NCBI GenBank assembly: GCA_964473105.1
Contig: CAYYNQ010000002.1
Span: forward strand, 1 to 22,507
Length of the DNA: 22,507 nucleotides
Reading direction: 5' to 3'
DNA from: CAYYNQ01 sp964473105
Lineage (GTDB): Bacteria; Sumerlaeota; Sumerlaeia; MVZB01
Both the position numbers and the translations under genes were made by a program. Of the stretch, positions 8,427 through 15,105 are shown in pieces (the stretch's first letter is position 1; the number at the start of each line of letters is the position of its first letter). The notes below the pieces were generated by a model. That model made no database searches, was not told where the DNA came from, and worked only from the letters and a program-made list of their open reading frames with translations.

Positions 8427-8444
8427 GGGTCAACTCCTTGTCAA
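8416..8444 (-). promoter_or_regulatory. Candidate sigma70-type promoter for the L,D-transpeptidase operon
   Basis: On the minus strand, TTGACA (8439-8444) is followed after exactly 17 nt by TAAATT (8416-8421; 4 of 6 matches to TATAAT). It would give a leader of about 215 nt before the GTG at 8191. Position and orientation fit, and the spacer is AT-rich, but chance matches are common in such DNA. Confidence 0.4.
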
Positions 8445-8590
8445 GTTAGCGTCTGATTTCCATATAGAATATAAAATGAATCAGTCATTTATTGTATATT
8501 CATACTTAAGAATGCATGATTCGCCATGAAAGGCTTACTTGTATAAGTATAAAAATAACAATTATACATATAAATATAAAAGTTCTGCGC

Positions 8591-8628
8591 CCATATATTC
8601 GTTAAATTACCATTTAACGAATATATGG
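8591..8628. repeat. Perfect 17-bp inverted repeat with 4-nt loop
   Basis: Arms CCATATATTCGTTAAAT (8591-8607) and ATTTAACGAATATATGG (8612-8628) are exact reverse complements around the loop TACC. It begins 29 bp beyond the stop of the GT4 gene, on that gene's downstream side. No T-run follows on the minus strand, so it is not a standard intrinsic terminator, though the hairpin could stop transcription or protect a 3' end. It could equally be a binding site for a dimeric regulator or a palindromic mobile remnant. Confidence 0.85.
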
Positions 8629-8656
8629 ATATAACCGGTTGGATTCATTAATCTCA

Positions 8657-9805
8657 TCATATCTTTGGGTTTACGCAGTGTTTCATATAGATATTGATGA
8701 TATTTTGGATCCATTTATGGGGATTATTTTTATTGATGACATAGTGACGTGAAATAATGCCCTGATTTTTGACATCTGGTTGCATCATATAATTCCGCAT
8801 TGATTTGACAAGCTCCCCCACATCACCTGGTTTAATCAGGACAAATCCCGGACATTGTGGATCAATTTCCGGGATACCCCCGACCCGGGTTGCAATAATG
8901 GGCAATCCAGACGCCATCATCTCTAAAGCTATTCGACTTGAACCTTCTGATCCAATGGACGCAATTACCCCTATATCGATGGATGCCAGGACTGATGGAA
9001 TATCATTCCTATGGCCGTCGATCATGACCCTTCCTTTTAAAACGGGTTGACTATCAGCATAATGGATCAGTTTCGACCTGATTCGTTCCCCCCGGGGACC
9101 AGCCATGAAAAAATAAGCGTGATCGAATTCCTTTCCTATTATGGCAGCGGCTTTGAGGAAATAATAATGCCCTTTTATTTTTTGATATCGTCCGAACAAA
9201 CCAAATATCAACGCGTCAGATGGAATCTCCCGCCCCCCAAATAGTTGACTCCGTATTAAATCGGAAGCATGGCGGGGATGATAAACATCAGTATCAACAG
9301 CGGAATGTATGATTTCCAGTTCGGGAAGGTATTTGAACCCCTTGGAATATCCCCTTGCCGTGGCATGGCTGACACAGATCACATGATCCGTAAAGTATTT
9401 ATAAAGGATACGGTTCAATAAATGTGATTTTACCGGAGTGACGACATGGCGTGTACGGACGATGGGCAGCCCTGCCAGAATCCTAACAAATACACCCAAC
9501 CAGTGTTCCTTGCCCCTGTGTACGTGCAGGATCTGGACATTTTCGGAAACACACAGCCTGTATAGAGACCTGATGTCTGCAAAGTCCTGAAATGGATGAA
9601 AACGGCTGTTTAAGTTCAGGGCAATGTGTTTCCAACCCTTCATCAAGGCATGTTTTTCGAGCGCATAACCCCTGCGACAGGCAATCCATGGACGATGTCC
9701 TGCCTTTTGAAGTTGTTCATACAGCATTGCTACATGTTCAATCTCACCGATCCATTTACGCCCACTGTTGACAAGAATGATACTGAGGGACACTTGGTGA
9801 CTCAT
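8657..9805 (-). CDS. Family 4 glycosyltransferase
   Basis: 382-residue cytoplasmic or membrane-peripheral enzyme with GT-B fold that probably transfers a sugar from a nucleotide donor onto a glycan or lipid acceptor of the envelope. The N-terminal acceptor half includes HVHRGKEHWLGVF and the linker motif VICVSHATARGY. The donor half (about 195 on) has FGRYQKIKGHYYFLKAA and the GT4 E-x7-E signature in GSEGSSRIALEMMASGLP, with Glu287 and Glu295, then GGIPEI. Specificity cannot be read from the sequence. The ATG at 9805 has no clear ribosome-binding site. It is diverged from the PIN-TRAM gene across 138 bp (228 bp to that gene's preferred ATG). Base composition is lower in GC than its neighbours and its 3' flank is extremely AT-rich, hinting at acquisition by transfer. 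Confidence 0.88.
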   Translation of the reverse strand: MSHQVSLSIILVNSGRKWIGEIEHVAMLYEQLQKAGHRPWIACRRGYALEKHALMKGWKHIALNLNSRFHPFQDFADIRSLYRLCVSENVQILHVHRGKEHWLGVFVRILAGLPIVRTRHVVTPVKSHLLNRILYKYFTDHVICVSHATARGYSKGFKYLPELEIIHSAVDTDVYHPRHASDLIRSQLFGGREIPSDALIFGLFGRYQKIKGHYYFLKAAAIIGKEFDHAYFFMAGPRGERIRSKLIHYADSQPVLKGRVMIDGHRNDIPSVLASIDIGVIASIGSEGSSRIALEMMASGLPIIATRVGGIPEIDPQCPGFVLIKPGDVGELVKSMRNYMMQPDVKNQGIISRHYVINKNNPHKWIQNIINIYMKHCVNPKI

Positions 9806-9816
9806 TTGCGGTATTT

Positions 9817-9834
9817 TTCAGGATCCGTCCTGAA
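9817..9834. promoter_or_regulatory. 7-bp perfect inverted repeat just upstream of the GT4 start
   Basis: TTCAGGA (9817-9823) and TCCTGAA (9828-9834) are exact reverse complements with a 4-nt loop, ending 12 nt before the GT4 ATG on the minus strand. In RNA it would sit in the translation-initiation region; in DNA it could be a small operator. Suggestive only. Confidence 0.3.
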
Positions 9835-9896
9835 TTCCCGGAAGTTTAACCTATGTCCGCCCCCCGGTCCATTGAGAATCAGAAACAAGGGTGAGA

Positions 9897-9925
9897 TTGA
9901 TTTTGATGACGTTTCGATTTAACAT
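9897..9925 (+). promoter_or_regulatory. Weak candidate promoter for the PIN-TRAM gene
   Basis: TTGATT (9897-9902) and TAACAT (9920-9925), 17 nt apart, each match consensus at 4 of 6 positions. A transcript starting about 7 nt downstream would have too short a leader for the GTG at 9944 but a normal one for the ATG at 10034. Confidence 0.2.
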
Positions 9926-10033
9926 GATATTTGTATTTCGTTAGTGGAGATTGACAATCAGGGCGGACAACAGGCTTGTGTTATACCTCAATCAGTTAAT
10001 TCAGCCTGGCCGACCGGAAGTTTTCGATTCGTG

Positions 10034-11179
10034 ATGCCCCATCGCTTTATTCAAAGTGTTCCGATATTGTGTTTTCACCCTGTCCTGATTGCGCGGGTTC
10101 TGTTCATTCTGTTGACCACATGGTGCGGAATGATGCTGGGCCGAAAGGGTGTCAACATCGTGGTCCTTGGATATGAATTCCATGAGTTGTTCATCTATTC
10201 CGTAATTGCATTCTGTGCCGCGCTAATCATTACAATATTTGAGTATGCCACAGATGCCATCAGTTCACACAAAATGCTGATGGCAGGGTTCGGGTGTATG
10301 TTTGGCCTTTTATTTTCAGGATTGGTTTACACGACCATTCCTTCCAGCCTGACCCAAGCTGAAAATATCAGGATGGTCTGCAACCTTTTTTTTGGCTATT
10401 TCGGGATGATTCTGGCAATCAAGCACTCTGAGAGATTCCACCTGAGCAGGCTAAAATTATTCCTGTCCCCTGCACACGAACGATCCAAGGTCCTGGATTC
10501 CAGCGTGATCATAGACGGAAGGGTACGAGACTTGATTCATTTCCAGCTTATATCAGGCCCGATCCTGATCCCGAATTTCATTCTCAATGAGATTCAGGGA
10601 ATCGCTGATTCCAAGGATGATAGCCGCAAGTCACGTGGCAGAAGGGGTCTGGAAGTCCTGCAGAATCTCCGGGCGGACTGTCCACGATTGGAAATCCTCG
10701 ACAAGGATTTTCCGGATGTTCGCGAGGTTGATCACAAGCTGGTTCGATTGTGCAACACCATAAATGCCGACCTGGTTACAAACGACTATAATCTCCAGAA
10801 AATTGCGAATATTCACCAGATTACGGTAATCAATATCAATGAAATCGCCAATGCCCTCAAACCGGTGGTATTTGTGGGTGAAACGTTTGAGATCCAAATT
10901 GTCCGTGAGGGCAAGGAGGAAGGTCAGGGTGTGGGCTATCTGGGGGACGGGACAATGGTTGTGGTTGATAATGCTCGATCCCAGATGAACCGGGAGATAT
11001 CGGTGGTTGTCAGTAGTATCCTGCAGACACCCTCTGGGCAGTTGATATTTTCCAAACTGTCTAATAATGCCAAAGCTTCAGGCAATACCTATAGACCCGG
11101 GCGTGTGCCATTTCCCGGATCCTTACAAATCATGGTTCCGACCCCACGATCAGTCAGGAGTTCGAGCAAAAGCACATGA
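10034..11179 (+). CDS. Membrane PIN-TRAM domain protein (YacL-like)
   Basis: 381-residue protein with four likely membrane helices (about 17-34, 52-69, 81-100, 110-128), a PIN nuclease-fold domain (about 150-275) and a TRAM domain (about 277-342). PIN acidic residues are present: Asp155 (VLDSSVIIDGRV), Glu186 (LNEIQGIAD), Asp233 and Asp251 (LVTNDYNL), consistent with an RNase-type active site. TRAM (VGETFEIQIVREGKEEGQGV; ILQTPSGQLIF) probably binds RNA. The B. subtilis relative is YacL; its substrate is not established. I chose the ATG at 10034 because it leaves the usual short segment before helix 1; an in-frame GTG at 9944 would add 30 polar residues. The last ~30 residues lie antisense to the end of the ArgB coding region, a 91-bp convergent overlap, and look non-conserved. 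Confidence 0.85.
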   Translation: MPHRFIQSVPILCFHPVLIARVLFILLTTWCGMMLGRKGVNIVVLGYEFHELFIYSVIAFCAALIITIFEYATDAISSHKMLMAGFGCMFGLLFSGLVYTTIPSSLTQAENIRMVCNLFFGYFGMILAIKHSERFHLSRLKLFLSPAHERSKVLDSSVIIDGRVRDLIHFQLISGPILIPNFILNEIQGIADSKDDSRKSRGRRGLEVLQNLRADCPRLEILDKDFPDVREVDHKLVRLCNTINADLVTNDYNLQKIANIHQITVININEIANALKPVVFVGETFEIQIVREGKEEGQGVGYLGDGTMVVVDNARSQMNREISVVVSSILQTPSGQLIFSKLSNNAKASGNTYRPGRVPFPGSLQIMVPTPRSVRSSSKST

Positions 11180-12519
11180 GGCATTCGACCGTCGAGAATA
11201 TGCGCAAAGCCCACTCCCCTGTCCAGTGCGCTGGCACAGGCCCGAACCTTGGGTATCATTCCCCCGACAATCACATCCTCCTTGATCAGGGTTTCAACAT
11301 CACAAGCCGGGATTTTCTGCATCAATGTCGACTCATCGGCCGGATCTTGGCAGATACCGCGAATATCGGTCAGAAGGATGAGTTTTCTGGCGTCAAGCGC
11401 AACGGCGAGTTCAGCCGCAACAGTATCGGCGTTGATATTGTAGGCCTGACCTTCCGATGAAATTCCAATGGGTGATATGACAGGAATAAAGCGATTCCGG
11501 TCCAGCAACTGAATGGCCTCTGGGTTGATGGATTCAACCTCGCCGACAAAACCGAGTTGAATGCCCATATCTCCCGACATTTTTCTCGCGGTTATCAGAT
11601 TGGCGTCCTTGCCCGATAGCCCGACCGCCCGACCGCCAAGTTTATTTACGATCGAGACAATCTCACCATTTAACTTTCCCACCAGCACCATCTCTGCGAT
11701 ATCGAGCGTTTTCTGATCTGTGACCCTGTGTCCGTCAATGAAATGAGATTCAACCCCCATTTTGTCCATGTGTGCTGATATTTCAGGGCCACCGCCGTGA
11801 ACCACAACCGGCTTGATGCCTATACTCCCCATGATTACCAAATCCATCATGACCTGCCGCTTTACTTCGGGATCAAGCATGGCATGTCCACCGTATTTGA
11901 TGACAAATGTCTCCCCGCGATGCTTTTGTATATGGGGGAGCGCCTCCATCAGTGTCTCCGCCTTTTGAAGCAGGAGTGAAAGATCATCTTTTTCAAGTGG
12001 CTTGTCATTCATGACGGAAACCTTCCGGTCAGGGGATTCAAGTTCGGTTTTCAATGGGTCAACCAAGTCAAATGGCCTGTTGCCCTTGTCGCATTTAAAA
12101 TCCTTGTCCCTGAATTCCTTTGTCAGTTGATCGATTACGCCATTGATGAATTGCGGGGATTCATCTTCACTGAAAATCCGGGCAAGTTCAATATATTCAT
12201 TCAGAGTGACACGCAGGGGGATATCTGGGATATAGCTCAATTCCGCAAGCGCCATTCTAAGCAGGATTCTATCATTGAGGGGAAGTCTTTCCATCTTCCA
12301 TTGTCTCAGTTTTGGTCGGATTTTGGAATCAAGCTGCTCCTGGTTTTCCCGTACTTCCCGGACGAGTGTTCTCCCGAAAGACCCGAATCCGCGCTGCCTT
12401 GATCTGAAAAACTTCAGGAATTGCTGCTCAACCCATTCTGAACTTTCGTATGCACTCGAAAACTCGAGTGCATACAGTAACTGCAATGCCCTTTGTCGTT
12501 CTTTACGCCTACTTTTCAT
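11089..12519 (-). CDS. argB: NusB-ArgB in-frame fusion: transcription antitermination factor NusB joined to acetylglutamate kinase
   Basis: One uninterrupted 476-codon frame. Residues 1-137 are a full-length NusB: RRKERQRALQLLYALEFS at the start, PLNDRILLRMALAELSYI, and RVTLNEYIELARIFSED...FINGVIDQLTKEF at the end; NusB is normally about 140 residues and works in rRNA antitermination with NusE. Residues 138-169 are a polar linker. Residues 170-476 are a complete acetylglutamate kinase of arginine synthesis: an N-terminal helix typical of arginine-inhibited enzymes (LLLQKAETLMEALPHIQKHR), FVIKYGGHAM with Lys208, VVVHGGGPEI (238-247), YNINADTVAAELA, and RGVGTMI. An ATG at residue 170 (position 12012) has GGAAGG 8 nt upstream, so ArgB (307 aa) may also be made alone. 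No stop lies between the two parts. The ATG at 12519 has no clear ribosome-binding site. Confidence 0.9.
   Translation of the reverse strand: MKSRRKERQRALQLLYALEFSSAYESSEWVEQQFLKFFRSRQRGFGSFGRTLVREVRENQEQLDSKIRPKLRQWKMERLPLNDRILLRMALAELSYIPDIPLRVTLNEYIELARIFSEDESPQFINGVIDQLTKEFRDKDFKCDKGNRPFDLVDPLKTELESPDRKVSVMNDKPLEKDDLSLLLQKAETLMEALPHIQKHRGETFVIKYGGHAMLDPEVKRQVMMDLVIMGSIGIKPVVVHGGGPEISAHMDKMGVESHFIDGHRVTDQKTLDIAEMVLVGKLNGEIVSIVNKLGGRAVGLSGKDANLITARKMSGDMGIQLGFVGEVESINPEAIQLLDRNRFIPVISPIGISSEGQAYNINADTVAAELAVALDARKLILLTDIRGICQDPADESTLMQKIPACDVETLIKEDVIVGGMIPKVRACASALDRGVGFAHILDGRMPHVLLLELLTDRGVGTMICKDPGNGTRPGL
12010..12026 (-). promoter_or_regulatory. Internal ribosome-binding site and ATG for separate ArgB
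   Basis: GGAAGG (12021-12026, minus strand) precedes an in-frame ATG (12010-12012) by 8 nt. Starting here gives a 307-residue ArgB with its native-looking N-terminal helix, the usual length for the family. It suggests internal initiation may coexist with, or replace, the NusB-ArgB fusion product. Confidence 0.55.
12448..12475. repeat. Perfect 12-bp inverted repeat inside the nusB coding start
   Basis: GTATGCACTCGA (12448-12459) and TCGAGTGCATAC (12464-12475) are exact reverse complements around the loop AAAC. They cover codons 15-24 of the NusB part (LYALEFSSAYE), so the mRNA would carry a strong stem-loop about 45 nt after the start codon. Confidence 0.85.
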
Positions 12520-12584
12520 GTAACAAGCACAGATTCCGAGATAATGGCCTTAGGATCCACATGGCATTCATGGATCTGGACAGA

Positions 12585-13739
12585 CTAATACTTGGGACCG
12601 ACCCTTTCAAAATATTGGTTGATGCCATCGCAAATCAGGTTGGCTATTTTCTTCTGAACCGATGTTTTGACCAATCGGTTTGCATCGGCGGGATGATCGA
12701 TAAAGCCACATTCAAGCAGTACGGCCGGCATATGTATATTTTTCAGCACACGGAATGGAGCGGATTTCACGCCTCGGTGATGCTTCCTGAAAGGACCCTC
12801 CTTTCGAAAACCCCGACTGATAAAATCACATACTTTCCGACTCTCGGTACGCCTGGCATTCATATCATCGCTGGTCAGGTCCTTGAGTATATTCCCGAGC
12901 AGTCCGTCCTCAACCACATCCTTGGGAAGGTCCTCCGGGATGTCATTTTCCCGTCTTAACAAAAAGCGGCTGACTTCACGGTTTGCCCCCCTCCCGCTGA
13001 GGTAGTAAATCTCGAAACCCCGTGCGGTCTTCCTTCGGGCAGACGATGCGTTCAGGTGCAGGCTGACAAATACGTCTCCACCAACAATCCTGGAAAATTT
13101 CACCCGATCCTCAAGGGAGACATATCGATCATCAGTCCTTGTGGGAATTCCGACCATGGTGTCTGACTTTTCGAGATATTTCATCAAATGCCCGGATATC
13201 ATCAGGTTAAGATCCTTCTCATAGAAATGACGGTTTTTTATCTTTCTCGATGTACGCGCGCCGGGATTTTCGGGTCCTCCATGTCCGGGATCAATCACGA
13301 CTTTCCTCCTGTGATCCGAGATTGGTGGCATTAGCAGCCGAATGGATCCTCCGGTTGTGAAAACCCTGATTGAGTAGGTCCTGAAACCGGAGTGGGACAC
13401 CATGCAGTTGACTGATCCGCTTGTATAGAACACGAACCGGAGCACATTCCCTTTGTCATAATATAGCTGCCTGACATGGCGTATAAATAGGGAGTGAATA
13501 TTCCCGGAGGCGTCTTTATCGGGACGGGAAACACCGTAGAAGTCCAGGTAAAAATATCCATCGGAATCAATACGATCGTATGCACGGTAGATCTTTGACG
13601 GACCGTCGAAGGTGAGCTGATATTGCCAGTAATCATCGGCTTTATCAGGGCGAACTTCAACAAGTTCAGTGCCCCTGCTTTCCGGATCAAGGAGGCTCAG
13701 CGATAGACAAAAGCAAACGAACAGCCGATTGGGGGGCAT
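12585..13739 (-). CDS. N-acetylmuramoyl-L-alanine amidase (AMIN + amidase_3)
   Basis: Periplasmic zinc amidase that removes stem peptides from peptidoglycan, as AmiA/B/C do at division. With the ATG at 13739 it has 384 residues: a probable short signal peptide (MPPNRLFVCFCLSLSLL), an AMIN-like beta domain (about 27-127) for wall targeting, and an amidase_3 domain (about 145-377). Zinc and catalytic residues are all visible: His153 (VIDPGHGG), Glu174 (YEKDLNL), His228 (SLHLNAS) and Glu343 (LLECGFIDHPADANRL). The open frame extends to a GTG at 13838, but the extra 33 residues look non-coding and no start has a clear ribosome-binding site. It lies 65 bp upstream of nusB-argB. An inserted repeat-like segment may contribute residues GTELVEV (see findings). 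Confidence 0.9.
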   Translation of the reverse strand: MPPNRLFVCFCLSLSLLDPESRGTELVEVRPDKADDYWQYQLTFDGPSKIYRAYDRIDSDGYFYLDFYGVSRPDKDASGNIHSLFIRHVRQLYYDKGNVLRFVFYTSGSVNCMVSHSGFRTYSIRVFTTGGSIRLLMPPISDHRRKVVIDPGHGGPENPGARTSRKIKNRHFYEKDLNLMISGHLMKYLEKSDTMVGIPTRTDDRYVSLEDRVKFSRIVGGDVFVSLHLNASSARRKTARGFEIYYLSGRGANREVSRFLLRRENDIPEDLPKDVVEDGLLGNILKDLTSDDMNARRTESRKVCDFISRGFRKEGPFRKHHRGVKSAPFRVLKNIHMPAVLLECGFIDHPADANRLVKTSVQKKIANLICDGINQYFERVGPKY

Positions 13740-13886
13740 CCGGCTCGGCGATTCAGGACCCTTGGAGGATCTGTAATCAGATACCATGTTATGCAGTGAA
13801 GCGGGTGGGCATCCCGCCCCTTCTCCGAAAAACCCCACCGGCTTGCCGGCTTGGCCTGTCGATAACGCACAGGATGGACGGGAATC

Positions 13887-14375
13887 TCAGGAACCGGACA
13901 AATCGGAAAGGTGTTGCCGGATCTGCTCCGACTCTTCATCATCCACCAAATTGGACAGGTAAGTTTTCCACTGGCTTACGGCTTCGCTGGTCTTCCCCGC
14001 CTTCTCATAGGAAAGGGCCAGATTATGAGAGGCTTCGGCCAGTTCGGGATCAAGATTCAGTGCCTTGCCAAACAGGGTGATCGCCTCGTCATATTCCTCG
14101 TGATCAGCCTTTGAACAGCCGCGGTTATAGTTGTCCAGGGCATCCTCGGGACCGACACCCATTTGCTCACGCTGGGACTCGACATCCTCATCGCTGAGAG
14201 AATAATACATCGAAAGCCCCCATCGGGAAAATGCCGCTTCACCCTCCTTGGCCAGGGACTCCTTGAGTAATTTGAGCTGGTCCTCATGATGATGTTCTGC
14301 TCTCTTCACTGCCGGGGAGTTTGCTGCACCATCCTGACCGGACAAATTACCCCGATTGGCGTGTGAACCACTCAT
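13887..14375 (-). CDS. Small TPR-repeat protein
   Basis: 162-residue soluble protein without signal peptide or membrane helix. The N-terminal third is polar and His/Glu-rich (for example AEHHHEDQLKLL). From about residue 78 two TPR units follow (ALDNYNRGCSKADHEEYDEA; then ITLFGKALNLDPELAEASHN, ending LALSYEKAGKTSEAVSQW), which usually serve as protein-binding scaffolds. Its function is unknown. The ATG at 14375 has AGAGGA about 4-6 nt upstream, a good start. It sits between the receiver gene (208 bp upstream) and the amidase (148 bp to the preferred start), so it could be a partner of either; the neighbourhood does not settle it. Confidence 0.75.
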   Translation of the reverse strand: MSGSHANRGNLSGQDGAANSPAVKRAEHHHEDQLKLLKESLAKEGEAAFSRWGLSMYYSLSDEDVESQREQMGVGPEDALDNYNRGCSKADHEEYDEAITLFGKALNLDPELAEASHNLALSYEKAGKTSEAVSQWKTYLSNLVDDEESEQIRQHLSDLSGS

Positions 14376-14583
14376 GATTTCCTCTTCCCGTCTGAATTAC
14401 GCTGCTGACTGTGGTTATGGTTCCCTGCATGGGGAATCCCGATGAACAGGGTCCAACATTCATCCATAAATTCCAGATAATTACAACCACTAAAGTTGAA
14501 CGACCGATTCAACAGCAAGAACGTTTGCAGGGCACGTAACATCGAGATCACCCGTGATGACCTGAAGAATCTATGCTTAGGTA

Positions 14584-14952
14584 TCAGGATGTCAAGGTCT
14601 TGTTGATTAGTTCTGCAATGGATTCCGGATCAAACGGCTTAATGACATAATCAATGGCCCCGCAGTCCAGCCCCTTCTGGATCGAATCGGCATGAGATGC
14701 GGCGGATAACATAATGACCGGAATGCCACTTGTAACCGGATCTGCCTTCAATTTCCTGCAAACCTCGAATCCATCAAGAATGGGCATCATGATATCCAGA
14801 ATTATGATATCTGGCTTTTCATCCCGGGCCACGTCCAGCGTATTCAGCCCATCATAGGACGTGATCACCTCGAAACCATTCGATTCAAGATACAGGGTTA
14901 GGACTGACCTTATATCTTTCTCATCATCGGCAAGCAGTATTTTGTAACCCAT
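14584..14952 (-). CDS. Single-domain response regulator (CheY-like receiver)
   Basis: 122 residues consisting only of a receiver domain, so it signals by protein contact rather than by DNA binding. The acidic pocket Asp9/Asp10/Glu11 (LLADDEKD), phospho-acceptor Asp53 (IIILDIMMP), the switch Ser83 (IMLSAAS) and Lys105 (DYVIKPFD) are all in place, so it should be phosphorylatable. The ATG at 14952 has GAAGGAG about 12 nt upstream. The histidine kinase gene ends 153 bp before it on the same strand, making that kinase the obvious candidate partner. Downstream a small hairpin (GTTGAA/TTCAAC, 14495-14513) could mark the transcript end but has no proper T-run. Confidence 0.92.
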   Translation of the reverse strand: MGYKILLADDEKDIRSVLTLYLESNGFEVITSYDGLNTLDVARDEKPDIIILDIMMPILDGFEVCRKLKADPVTSGIPVIMLSAASHADSIQKGLDCGAIDYVIKPFDPESIAELINKTLTS

Positions 14953-15105
14953 GATAAAGGCAAACTCCTTCTCGGATTATTCAAAGACTCAATCCATGTC
15001 TTTTCAAGTAAAATATTTCGAATCCCGATTGAAATCCGTTCCTGTTGGGGTGTTTCGTGCAGCATGACAAACACACGATATTTTGGGACGGCGACACACG
15101 GGGGG

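Larger units (their letters stand above)
8192..8656. other. AT-rich intergenic island
   Basis: A 465-bp spacer between the L,D-transpeptidase gene and the downstream end of the GT4 gene, both on the minus strand. By hand count, 8461-8660 is 52 G+C in 200 (26%), against 38% for the adjoining GT4 end (8661-8860) and 54% for a 100-base sample of pyrG. It contains a candidate minus-strand promoter, a possible 32-codon ORF and a perfect 17-bp inverted repeat, each listed separately. No tRNA, recognisable ncRNA or transposase fragment was seen. Confidence 0.7.
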
